Of a stretch of DNA of 5,715 nt, positions 1 through 5,515 are shown piece after piece. The notes under the pieces were generated by a model. The model did no database searches. It worked only from the letters and a program-made list of their open reading frames with translations, and had not been told where the DNA came from. Position 1 is the stretch's first letter, and each line of letters begins with the position of its first letter. This DNA is from Pseudomonadota bacterium (GTDB taxonomy: Bacteria; Pseudomonadota; Gammaproteobacteria; JAKAQQ01). The position numbers and the translations under genes were made by a program. The stretch spans positions 1 to 5,715 of the forward strand of contig JAKARN010000113.1 in the NCBI GenBank assembly GCA_021828425.1. Reading direction: 5' to 3'.

Positions 1-137
1 ATTGGCCCCAGCATACGGCAGGGTGCACACCAGGGTGCCCAGAAATCGGCGAGTACCGGGTACTTTTTTGACGCCTCGATCACGAACGTCTGAAAATCGT
101 CGCCGACAATCTCATGAATCCAAGCCGATGGGGCCAT
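1..137 (-). CDS. Thioredoxin-fold protein, N-terminal part (cut by window edge)
   Basis: Reading the minus strand from ATG at 137 gives 45 codons that run off the left edge. The product contains [15 protein letters not shown] at residues 31-45. This is the thioredoxin active-site region, with redox cysteines C37 and C40, the conserved DFWA strand and a proline inside the CxxC. Thioredoxins and YbbN/CnoX-type proteins use such a pair for thiol-disulfide exchange or as a chaperone-linked thioredoxin domain. The usual motif is CGPC; here it is CAPC. An AGGTG-like ribosome-binding site lies about 4 nt before the ATG, on the plus strand at roughly 142-146. The N-terminus is short with no signal peptide, so the protein is probably cytoplasmic. 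It is divergent from the Nramp gene. The truncation prevents a choice between plain thioredoxin (about 105 residues) and a longer thioredoxin-TPR protein. The family call is firm; the exact member is not. Confidence 0.85.
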   Translation of the reverse strand, partial: MAPSAWIHEIVGDDFQTFVIEASKKYPVLADFWAPWCAPCRMLGP

Positions 138-272
138 GAATCACCTGACCGGTTGTGGGGTGCGCTCCCTCTTATTTTACCCTTGGACAAATCGGGCTTG
201 AGCTTGGGCTATGGGCTGCGATCACGTCACGGGCCGTTCGGGGATGGCTTCGACGCCGGGATTGCTTCGGGG

Positions 273-301
273 TCGGAAATCCGGTGATCTTCGAGTATAA
301 T
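273..301 (+). promoter_or_regulatory. Candidate sigma70-type promoter for the Nramp gene
   Basis: A perfect TATAAT hexamer lies at 296-301. The hexamer 17 bp upstream, TCGGAA at 273-278, is only a weak -35 match. The box points toward the transporter start about 145 bp downstream, which implies a 5' leader of roughly 135-140 nt containing the inverted repeats at 376-433. The call rests on one good hexamer in GC-rich DNA. Confidence 0.35.
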
Positions 302-375
302 CGCCACCGCATGGGAAACCGTGCTCCCCCAGCCGCGGATTTCGTTTCAGGGTCGAGCGTGACGTGAGTGGGAAG

Positions 376-433
376 CAGGTTCAAGACCTGGGACCGATCT
401 CAATCCAGGTGGTATCCCTGTGGTCAAGACCTG
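376..433 (+). promoter_or_regulatory. Overlapping inverted repeats in the Nramp leader
   Basis: CAGGT at 376-380 can pair with ACCTG at 386-390 (5-nt loop). ACCTGG at 386-391 can instead pair with CCAGGT at 405-410. CAGGT at 406-410 can pair with ACCTG at 429-433. The 10-mer TCAAGACCTG occurs twice, at 381-390 and 424-433. The last arm ends three bases before the GAGG ribosome-binding site at 436-439. The stems are therefore partly mutually exclusive and close to the start. They could form a translational switch or protein-binding repeats, but each stem is only 5-6 bp and the arrangement may be chance. Confidence 0.3.
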
Positions 434-445
434 CCGAGGATGTTG

Positions 446-1699
446 ATGTCCACTGATACACCCGCCCTGCGAGGCTCGTGGTTCCGCTGGAGTACCTTTT
501 TCGCGGTCTTGGGACCTGGCTTGGTGGTCATGCTGGCCGATACCGATGTCGGCAGTGTCATTACGGCGGCCCAGAGCGGCGCACAGTGGGGCTACAGGCT
601 CCTTCTTCTTCAGTTCCTTCTGGTTCCGGTGCTTTACCTCGTCCAGGAACTCACCGTTCGTCTGGGTATCTTTACCGGCAAGGGACATGGGGAGCTCATT
701 CGGGAGACCTTCGGGGCCTCGTGGGCCTATCTTTCAGTCGTGGGACTGAGTGTGGCCTGCACCGGGGCACTGCTCACCGAGTTTTCGGGCGTGGCGGGTG
801 TGAGTCACCTCTATGGCCTGCCACGTCTCGTCGGAGTCGGGCTTGCGGCGGCCGTGCTCCTGGTTGTGGTCTGGACCGGCTCCTACCGCCGGGTGGAACG
901 TGTGGCCTTGGCCATGGGCCTGTTCGAGCTGGTTTTTTTCGGCATTGCCTGGGCCAGCCACCCGAGCCTTCACGCGCTCATGATGGGCCTCACGCACGTG
1001 CCGCTGGAGCGCCCGGACTACATGGTGCTCGTCGCCGCCAATATAGGTGCGGTGATCATGCCGTGGATGGTGTTTTACCAGCAGTCGGCCGTTGCGGACA
1101 AGGGATTGAAGCCGGGTCAGTACCGAGAAGCTCGCCTGGATACGGCCATCGGGGCGGTCATCACGCAGCTGATCATGGGGGCTGTGCTGGTCGCCACGGC
1201 GGCCACCATCGGCCACCGCAACCCGGAGGCCCCCCTCAATACCGTCCACCAGCTCTCTCAGGCGTTTGTTCCCTTTCTGGGTATTGGCTGGGGACGGGTG
1301 GTCTTTTCCGTTGGCATCTTGGGTGCCAGCATGGTTGCCAGTATCGTGATTTCGCTGGCCGGCGCCTGGGGATGGGGGGAGGTCACGGGTTTCAAGCACT
1401 CGCTTGAGCATCAGCCCCGGGAGGCGCCCTGGTTTTATGCAATCTACTCGATGATCGTGATTGCGGGAGCCGTGACCGTGGTGACGGTGCCGAATCTTGT
1501 CGTGATGGATATCGCGGTTGAGGTCATGAACGCCTTCCTGCTTCCCCTGGTCTTGGGTTTTCTGGTGGTGTTGGCGATCCGGGCGTTGCCGCAGGGACAC
1601 CGGATTTCGGGGGGGTATTTCTGGCTGGTGGCCCTGGTCGTGACCGTGACGGCGACCCTCGGGGTCTATGGCGGAATCATCAGCATCCCGGGCTGGTAG
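446..1699 (+). CDS. Nramp-family divalent metal ion transporter (MntH-like, divergent motifs)
   Basis: This is a 417-residue, very hydrophobic inner-membrane protein of the Nramp/SLC11 family, which imports divalent metals such as Mn2+ or Fe2+ with protons. The first membrane helix carries GPGLVVMLADTDVGS (about residues 23-37), matching the family's DPGN unwound segment but reading DVGS; the metal-binding aspartate is D34. The sixth-helix motif, normally AxxMPHN, reads GAVIMPWM, with M205 and P206 kept but histidine replaced by tryptophan (W207). The conserved TGKGHGELIRE loop lies near residues 77-87. About 11 membrane segments fit the sequence. I chose ATG446 because GAGG at 436-439 sits 6 nt upstream; ATG440 and GTG368 are in-frame alternatives, but GTG368 adds a hydrophilic leader unlike the family. 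The 3' end lies in the 180-bp repeat shared with 3303-3482. Family membership is firm; the metal specificity is not. Confidence 0.9.
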   Translation: MSTDTPALRGSWFRWSTFFAVLGPGLVVMLADTDVGSVITAAQSGAQWGYRLLLLQFLLVPVLYLVQELTVRLGIFTGKGHGELIRETFGASWAYLSVVGLSVACTGALLTEFSGVAGVSHLYGLPRLVGVGLAAAVLLVVVWTGSYRRVERVALAMGLFELVFFGIAWASHPSLHALMMGLTHVPLERPDYMVLVAANIGAVIMPWMVFYQQSAVADKGLKPGQYREARLDTAIGAVITQLIMGAVLVATAATIGHRNPEAPLNTVHQLSQAFVPFLGIGWGRVVFSVGILGASMVASIVISLAGAWGWGEVTGFKHSLEHQPREAPWFYAIYSMIVIAGAVTVVTVPNLVVMDIAVEVMNAFLLPLVLGFLVVLAIRALPQGHRISGGYFWLVALVVTVTATLGVYGGIISIPGW

Positions 1700-1804
1700 C
1701 AGGGTCTGCCGGGGCCTGCCCAAGGCCTTCCGCCTGCGGGGCGCCGACGGATCCGTCGCCCCGCTCATCCGGCCGGGAGAAGATGGCTGTGCAGGCCGTG
1801 CCCT
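1625..1804 (+). repeat. 180-bp direct repeat, left copy (nramp 3' end plus yyaL-like 3' end)
   Basis: This segment aligns without gaps to 3303-3482 at a constant offset of 1678 bp, with about 21 mismatches by hand count (about 88% identity). It holds the last 24 codons and stop of the intact transporter and, on the minus strand, the last 40 codons of a YyaL-type gene whose body is missing here. The mismatches cluster at 1710-1773, while 1774-1804 is identical. The match stops abruptly after 1804 and fades to the left of 1625. Confidence 0.9.
1680..1804 (-). pseudogene. Orphan 3' fragment of a YyaL/SSP411-type gene
   Basis: The minus strand from 1802 to 1680 encodes GTACTAIFSRPDE at its start and ends in DPATSPGC and a TGA, as the intact gene does at 3358. 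Over 40 residues, 29 are identical to the intact C-terminus, and all differences fall in the middle linker (fragment residues 14-32). No start codon, ribosome-binding site or gene body lies upstream; 1805 onward is unrelated sequence belonging to the Fic segment. It is a leftover gene tail and should not be functional. Confidence 0.8.
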
Positions 1805-1941
1805 TATGAAGTCCGCGGCAAGACTGCTCTTTTTGTGGCGAGCGATGTCCCCACACATGGCCTTCGCACGACATTCTGGGACCAGGCATCGCTGACGCGC
1901 CTGTGGATGCGGAGATGTGCAGCCAGCCAATCGGTCGCATA
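1805..1941. other. Left edge of the inserted Fic segment, downstream of fic
   Basis: These 137 bp lie between the end of the left repeat and the fic stop codon. No gene is visible. AAGTCCG at 1809-1815 followed by CTTTTTGTGGC at 1829-1839 resembles AAGTCCG...CTTATTGTGGC at the right edge of the segment (3246-3275). CAGGC at 1883-1887 can pair with GCCTG at 1899-1903 to form a small hairpin downstream of fic, but no T-run follows on the minus strand, so it is a poor intrinsic terminator candidate. Confidence 0.5.
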
Positions 1942-3150
1942 TCAGCCTGCCTTCTCCGGGAACAACCCTGGCATCCATCGGGACGCGAGCGCCGCCGGGA
2001 AAGCAAGACAAAGTGGCGCGCGCGTGCTCTCCGATGTAACCACGCCGCGCTCGACGAGCGCGGAGACAACGCGGCGGGCTTGGCGCTCGCCCGTGCCGAT
2101 GATGGTGGCAGCGTCGCCGCGCGGGAGTTCACCGCGATAGAGCAGTGCTTCAAGAATGTTGTGAGCCTTGGGTGGCAGTTTGTTCAGGTGCACTTCTTCG
2201 TCGACCCAGGTGAGAATGCGGGTGCGAAGCTGATCGGGCTGCATCAGCCCTTCCATGAATTTCACCTGATCGAGGCAGGTGGTCAGGAAGAATTTCGTGA
2301 ACTCGATGAGGCTCTCCTCGCTGAGGTTGCCGCGTCCGTCGAGATCATTGCGGCGGGGCAAGTCACAGGCGGCGAGGTGTCCCTTGTATTCGTTGACGTG
2401 ACGCGCAAGGCCACGCGCGATTGACCAGACGGCGCCGGTGTCGAGCGTATGGAGGAGGGTTGCATGCGAGACAAGACGCGCGACGCGTCCATTGCCGTCG
2501 AGGAACGGATGGATCCACGCAAGGCGATGGTGTGCCGCCGCTGTCGCTATGATGGTCTCTGTTCTACCAAGCCTTGAATAGACTTCCTCGTAGCGCTTCA
2601 AGAAGCGGGGTACGGCGGGCGCGCTAACAGGGATATGACGCCCGACGGAGACATCGCGATGGCGCGGCTCGCCGGGCACGACTTCGATCTTCTCCTTCGT
2701 CCCTGGATCTTCGACCCATCGCAGGTCTTCCGGCAGTTGCTCGCAAAAACACCGGTGGATTTCGAGGATGGAATCCACTGCCGTAGCAGGGCTCCTGAGC
2801 CCACCCCCCTCGATCCAGTGTTGTACGGCAATATGAGCCTTCGCCTCATGCTGGAGATCGCGCTTCCCGGCATCCTTGCTGTAATCCCCTTTAAGTGCGC
2901 GCTCGATGTCGATTGGGTGGGTGTCGTGGCCTTCGATTAGGTTGCTGTAGTAGCAGTTCATCGCCCGGACGAGATCGGCGAGCGAGCTGAGCAGGCGGTT
3001 GGGCAAGGAGCGGCGAAAGCCGGCGCTCTTGGCTGCCAGTTCGACCGCCAGGTCCGTGAGTTCGGGCCGGTGCCTGGAGCCGCCACCGATCAACAGCGGC
3101 TCCATCGCGGAGACGTTTTCACCCTGGTCTTCGGCCGCTTTTATGTCCAC
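1942..3150 (-). CDS. Fic-domain protein with C-terminal winged helix (class II, probable protein AMPylase)
   Basis: This 402-residue protein has the complete Fic catalytic motif HPFLDGNGRVAR at residues 214-225, with catalytic H214 and the anion-binding DGNGR. An upstream SNLIEG at 69-74 matches the inhibitory (S/T)xxxE(G/N) motif of class II Fic proteins, in which the glutamate blocks ATP binding. PGEPRHRDVSVG at about 159-170 fits the substrate-binding flap. Residues from about 325 to 395 look like a winged helix-turn-helix. Length and domain order match the Shewanella Fic type (N-terminal helix, Fic core, wHTH). Such enzymes transfer AMP to target proteins or themselves; the target here is unknown. 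GTG3150 is supported by AGGA 7 nt upstream (plus-strand TCCT at 3158-3161); ATG at 3105 is the alternative. No separate antitoxin gene is next to it, consistent with built-in inhibition. It lies in the segment between the two 180-bp repeats and appears intact. Confidence 0.93.
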   Translation of the reverse strand: MDIKAAEDQGENVSAMEPLLIGGGSRHRPELTDLAVELAAKSAGFRRSLPNRLLSSLADLVRAMNCYYSNLIEGHDTHPIDIERALKGDYSKDAGKRDLQHEAKAHIAVQHWIEGGGLRSPATAVDSILEIHRCFCEQLPEDLRWVEDPGTKEKIEVVPGEPRHRDVSVGRHIPVSAPAVPRFLKRYEEVYSRLGRTETIIATAAAHHRLAWIHPFLDGNGRVARLVSHATLLHTLDTGAVWSIARGLARHVNEYKGHLAACDLPRRNDLDGRGNLSEESLIEFTKFFLTTCLDQVKFMEGLMQPDQLRTRILTWVDEEVHLNKLPPKAHNILEALLYRGELPRGDAATIIGTGERQARRVVSALVERGVVTSESTRAPLCLAFPAALASRWMPGLFPEKAG

Positions 3151-3215
3151 TTATATATCCTGTGTATCATTCATAAGAATACATTATACATCAATAAATT
3201 AGTGTACTAAAATCT
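3151..3215 (-). promoter_or_regulatory. AT-rich fic promoter with overlapping palindrome
   Basis: This is by far the most AT-rich stretch of the window. On the minus strand a TATAAT box (plus-strand ATTATA at 3183-3188) lies about 32 bp before the GTG start; the -35 region is weak (TTAGTA, 16-bp spacing). TGTGTA at 3161-3166 and TATACA at 3185-3190 form an imperfect inverted repeat about 30 bp wide that covers the -10 box and the early leader. An inner ATTC/GAAT pair strengthens the symmetry. This is a plausible operator, possibly for the Fic protein's own winged helix. The promoter is reasonably supported; autoregulation is inference. Confidence 0.5.
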
Positions 3216-3225
3216 CGGTATAGGA

Positions 3226-3275
3226 CCACATAAAAGTCCGGTTGTAAGTCCGGTTTAGATGGACCTTATTGTGGC
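3226..3275. repeat. Short inverted and tandem repeats at right edge of the Fic segment
   Basis: CCACATAAAAGTCC at 3226-3239 is an imperfect inverted match (11 of 14) to GGACCTTATTGTGG at 3261-3274. Between and overlapping them, AAGTCCGGTT occurs twice, at 3234-3243 and 3246-3255, with a 12-bp period. Such clustered short repeats are typical of transposase- or regulator-binding sites. Similar words (AAGTCCG, CTTTTTGTGGC) occur at the left edge, 1809-1839. No transposase or integrase gene is present in the window. Confidence 0.55.
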
Positions 3276-3302
3276 CAAAGTCAATGGCTTGTCGGGGTGG
3301 TG

Positions 3303-3377
3303 CTGGCGGTCCGGGTCGTGACCGTGACGGCGACCCTCGGGGCCTATGGCGGAATCATCAGCATCCCGGGCTGGTAG
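3303..3377 (+). pseudogene. Orphan 3' fragment of an Nramp transporter gene
   Basis: The plus strand encodes VVTVTATLG followed by AYGGIISIPGW and a TAG stop at 3375-3377. This matches the C-terminus of the intact transporter except for V to A in GVYGG and changes near the left boundary. Homology ends at about 3303; upstream sequence in the same frame does not resemble the transporter. There is no start codon or gene body, so this is a leftover 3' end. It overlaps the 3' end of the YyaL-type gene by 20 bp on the opposite strand. Confidence 0.8.
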
Positions 3378-3482
3378 CAGGGTCTGCGGAGTCCTGGTCA
3401 GGGCTTTCTGCCTGCGGTGCGCCGGCGGGGGCCTCGCTCAGCTCATCCGGTCGGGAGAAGATGGCTGTGCAGGCCGTGCCCT
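3303..3482 (+). repeat. 180-bp direct repeat, right copy
   Basis: This is the partner of 1625-1804. Here the yyaL-type tail is joined to its complete gene, while the nramp tail is orphaned, the mirror image of the left copy. Together the copies flank a fic-bearing segment of about 1.5 kb. The lack of any insertion or deletion despite about 12% divergence suggests both copies evolved under coding constraint before coming together. Confidence 0.9.
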
Positions 3483-5463
3483 CGCATAGGTAAAGACGCC
3501 CTTCCCCCGGTGCGTATGCCGGAAGGGCCAGATCGTCTCCGGTTGGCTCATCGGGGCCGGGTGCGAAGACTGGCAGGTTTTTTGAATAACGTTGGCGAAT
3601 GAGGGTCAGCCACCGCGACCGATTCTCGGGCGCACTCCGAAGAAGCAGGAAGGAGGGTGGCGAGTCGGCTTGGCACTGGCTCAGGATCAGTCCGAGGTGG
3701 GGGGCCGGTGCCGCACGGGCGTGGGGGCGTCCGGCGGCCAAGCCCCGGAGTGCCGCGTCCTGGTAGCGCGATCGTCCGGAAAGCCGGGAAAGGGACAGGA
3801 GTGCCCGGCAAGCGATCGCATTGGCTGCCGGGGCTGAATCGTCAGCCCAGGTTTTGAGCCGGATGAGCGGGGTCGGCTGGTCGTGGGCGGTGAACCAGAA
3901 ACCGCCTCCCGACGGGTCCTCAAAGCGTTCGAGAAGCTGGTCGGCCAGGACCAGTGCCCATTCGTACCCGCGGGTCTCCCACCGCGTGCCCAGCAGCTCG
4001 ATCAGTCCTTGAAGCACATACGCATGATCCGGCAGGAAGGCTGGCCCTCCCGGGTTTCCCTGGTGGACGCTGCTCATGAGCCGGTTGTCCTGGACCAGGG
4101 CGGTTGCGAGGAAATGGCTGCAGCGGATGGCCATCTCGACCCAGTCAGGCCGATCGAGCAAGCGTCCCGCATGGGCCAGTGCCCACAGCGCGAGTCCGTT
4201 CGATGAAGCACGGATTTTGTCGTCTCGAGCGGGGGATCCGCGCTGTTTGCGGGCCTGGAAGAGTCGAAGACGGGCACTTTCGAGGAGTGCCTCCTGGTTT
4301 CCCCGGATCCGCCCATCCCATTCCGGGGACAGGGGTTGCGACAGGTGCCAGCGGTCCTCGAAGTTGGGCGACCGATCGAGTCCCCAGGCCGGTTCAGCGA
4401 CGGCCCATTCCGCCGGGGTCAGGAGACGTTGGACCTCGGCCCGGTCCCAGAGATAGTAGCGGCCCTCCCCACCGGGACTATCCGCATCGAGACTGCTGTA
4501 GAACCCGCCCTCCGGGGCACGCATGTCGCGGGCCAGCCAGTCCACGAGCGAGGCGGCGGTCCGGGCATGGGTGGGCTGTCCGGTCAGGACACTCGCATCT
4601 GCGTAAAGGGCCAGTAGAAGGGCATTGTCGTCGAGCATTTTCTCGAAGTGGGGGATTTGCCAGTCGGCATCCACGCAGTAGCGGAAGAACCCTCCTCCGA
4701 TCTGGTCCCACAGGCCGCCTCGGGTCATGGCGGCCAGGCTTTGGTCAATGAGCGGACGGATCCGGGAAGGAGCTTCCGGGTCCGGCGAGGGGACGGCGAG
4801 CCGTTCGAGGAGAAAAGCGAGAGCGGTGGGATGGGGAAATTTGGGTGCATCGCCAAACCCACCAAAGCGCCGGTCGAAATCACCTTCCAGTTCGGTTTGT
4901 GCGACCGCGGCCAGATCGGCCTCCGCCGGGATGGATCCGGCAGACGGGGAGGGGTTTGAGGCCAGGCTCGCGAAAGCGGTCTGGATTCTTTCGGTCAGGC
5001 GTTTCCAGTCGCCGGTCTGTTCACGGTAATACCGGGCCAGGGTCAGGATGATCTCCCCAAATCCGGGCAGCCCGTAACGCGGTTCGCGGGGGAAGTAGGT
5101 TCCTGCAAAAAAAGGGGTCAGCTGGTCGGGTTCGACGAAGACGGACAGCGGCCATCCGCCCGGACGGCCGGTGAGCCAGCGATGGGCCGTCTGGTAGATG
5201 TGGTCAAGGTCCGGTCGCAGCTCCCGATCGATCTTGATGTTCAGGAAAGAGTCGTTGAGCAGGGCGGCAATATCCGGATCCGCGAAGCACTCCTCGGCCA
5301 TCACATGGCACCAGTGGCAGGCGGCGTAACCAATCGAGAGGAAAATCGGTTTCCGTTCCGCCCGTGCCCGGGCCAATGCCGCCTCCCCGTAGGGGTACCA
5401 GTCGACCGGCTGGTCTGCGTGTTGCAGGAGATAAGCACTGGCCTGCCCGGCGAGGTGATTCAT
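3358..5463 (-). CDS. YyaL/SSP411-family protein: thioredoxin domain plus six-hairpin glycosidase-like domain
   Basis: This 701-residue protein belongs to the DUF255 (Thioredox_DsbH) / COG1331 family, related to human SPATA20. Family landmarks run in order: the start NHLAGQASAYLLQHADQPVD, ACHWCHVM with cysteines C49 and C52, IDRELRPDLD, GGWPLSVF at about 102-109, GTYFP near 121, then the long alpha/alpha-barrel part with KFPHP near 208, IPHFEKMLDDNA, SLDADSPGGEG, DDKIRASSNGLALWALA, and a C-terminal LYLCEGTACTA corresponding to the usual final Cys-containing motif. The length is typical. I chose ATG5463 because it begins the family's usual MNHLA start and has GGAG about 8 nt upstream; GTG5472 would add three residues. 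The biochemical role of the family is not established; the CxxC suggests a redox function and the barrel resembles sugar-processing folds. About 26 residues after the last family motif form a linker-like tail that overlaps the nramp 3' end. Confidence 0.93.
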   Translation of the reverse strand: MNHLAGQASAYLLQHADQPVDWYPYGEAALARARAERKPIFLSIGYAACHWCHVMAEECFADPDIAALLNDSFLNIKIDRELRPDLDHIYQTAHRWLTGRPGGWPLSVFVEPDQLTPFFAGTYFPREPRYGLPGFGEIILTLARYYREQTGDWKRLTERIQTAFASLASNPSPSAGSIPAEADLAAVAQTELEGDFDRRFGGFGDAPKFPHPTALAFLLERLAVPSPDPEAPSRIRPLIDQSLAAMTRGGLWDQIGGGFFRYCVDADWQIPHFEKMLDDNALLLALYADASVLTGQPTHARTAASLVDWLARDMRAPEGGFYSSLDADSPGGEGRYYLWDRAEVQRLLTPAEWAVAEPAWGLDRSPNFEDRWHLSQPLSPEWDGRIRGNQEALLESARLRLFQARKQRGSPARDDKIRASSNGLALWALAHAGRLLDRPDWVEMAIRCSHFLATALVQDNRLMSSVHQGNPGGPAFLPDHAYVLQGLIELLGTRWETRGYEWALVLADQLLERFEDPSGGGFWFTAHDQPTPLIRLKTWADDSAPAANAIACRALLSLSRLSGRSRYQDAALRGLAAGRPHARAAPAPHLGLILSQCQADSPPSFLLLRSAPENRSRWLTLIRQRYSKNLPVFAPGPDEPTGDDLALPAYAPGEGRLYLCEGTACTAIFSRPDELSEAPAGAPQAESPDQDSADPATSPGC

Positions 5464-5515
5464 GACGGGCACTCCGGGCTCTTCCTGGTGTCGGCCCCGT
5501 CGGAGCGCGGGAGAC
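5464..5515. other. Short spacer between ferredoxin and YyaL-type genes
   Basis: Only 52 bp separate the ferredoxin stop from the downstream ATG, and both genes run on the minus strand. The spacer holds the GGAG ribosome-binding site and shows no terminator-like hairpin with a T-run, so co-transcription is likely. Confidence 0.55.

Larger units (their letters stand above)
138..445. other. Divergent intergenic region between thioredoxin and Nramp genes
   Basis: This stretch of about 308 bp separates two divergent start codons and should hold promoters for both. Short open frames exist on both strands, but they have no recognisable protein features and no good ribosome-binding sites. The clearest signals are a TATAAT box on the plus strand at 296-301 and a set of short inverted repeats at 376-433. 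On the minus strand a TAAAAT box (plus-strand 175-180) could serve the thioredoxin gene, but no matching -35 element is evident. I see no RNA gene or mobile element here. Confidence 0.6.

Noticed and set aside
375..391. tRNA T-arm-like sequence around GGTTCAAGACC
   Set aside because: The loop looks like TTCAAGA, but there is no matching acceptor stem, anticodon arm or D-arm nearby, so a tRNA or attachment-site remnant is not supported.
478..1407. 309-codon plus-strand frame inside the transporter gene
   Set aside because: Out-of-frame reading of the Nramp gene with a G/R/C-rich, low-complexity product and no ribosome-binding site.
734..2011. Long open frame antisense to the transporter (425 codons)
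   Set aside because: Its product is rich in H, R, G and P with no recognisable domain. It runs opposite a clear membrane protein gene and through the repeat, and is a typical shadow frame in GC-rich DNA.
1903..2424. Plus-strand frame opposite the fic 3' half
   Set aside because: It is the reverse reading of conserved Fic and winged-helix codons and shows no family features, so it is not a separate antitoxin gene.
3314..3335. Hairpin GGTCG...CGACC as a terminator for the YyaL-type gene
   Set aside because: The 5-bp stem lies in transporter coding sequence, is present in both repeat copies, and has no T-run on either side.
1625..3482. Classical integrase attachment-site duplication
   Set aside because: The repeats are 180 bp and about 12% diverged, with no tRNA gene and no integrase in the window. 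Homologous recombination fits better than site-specific integration.
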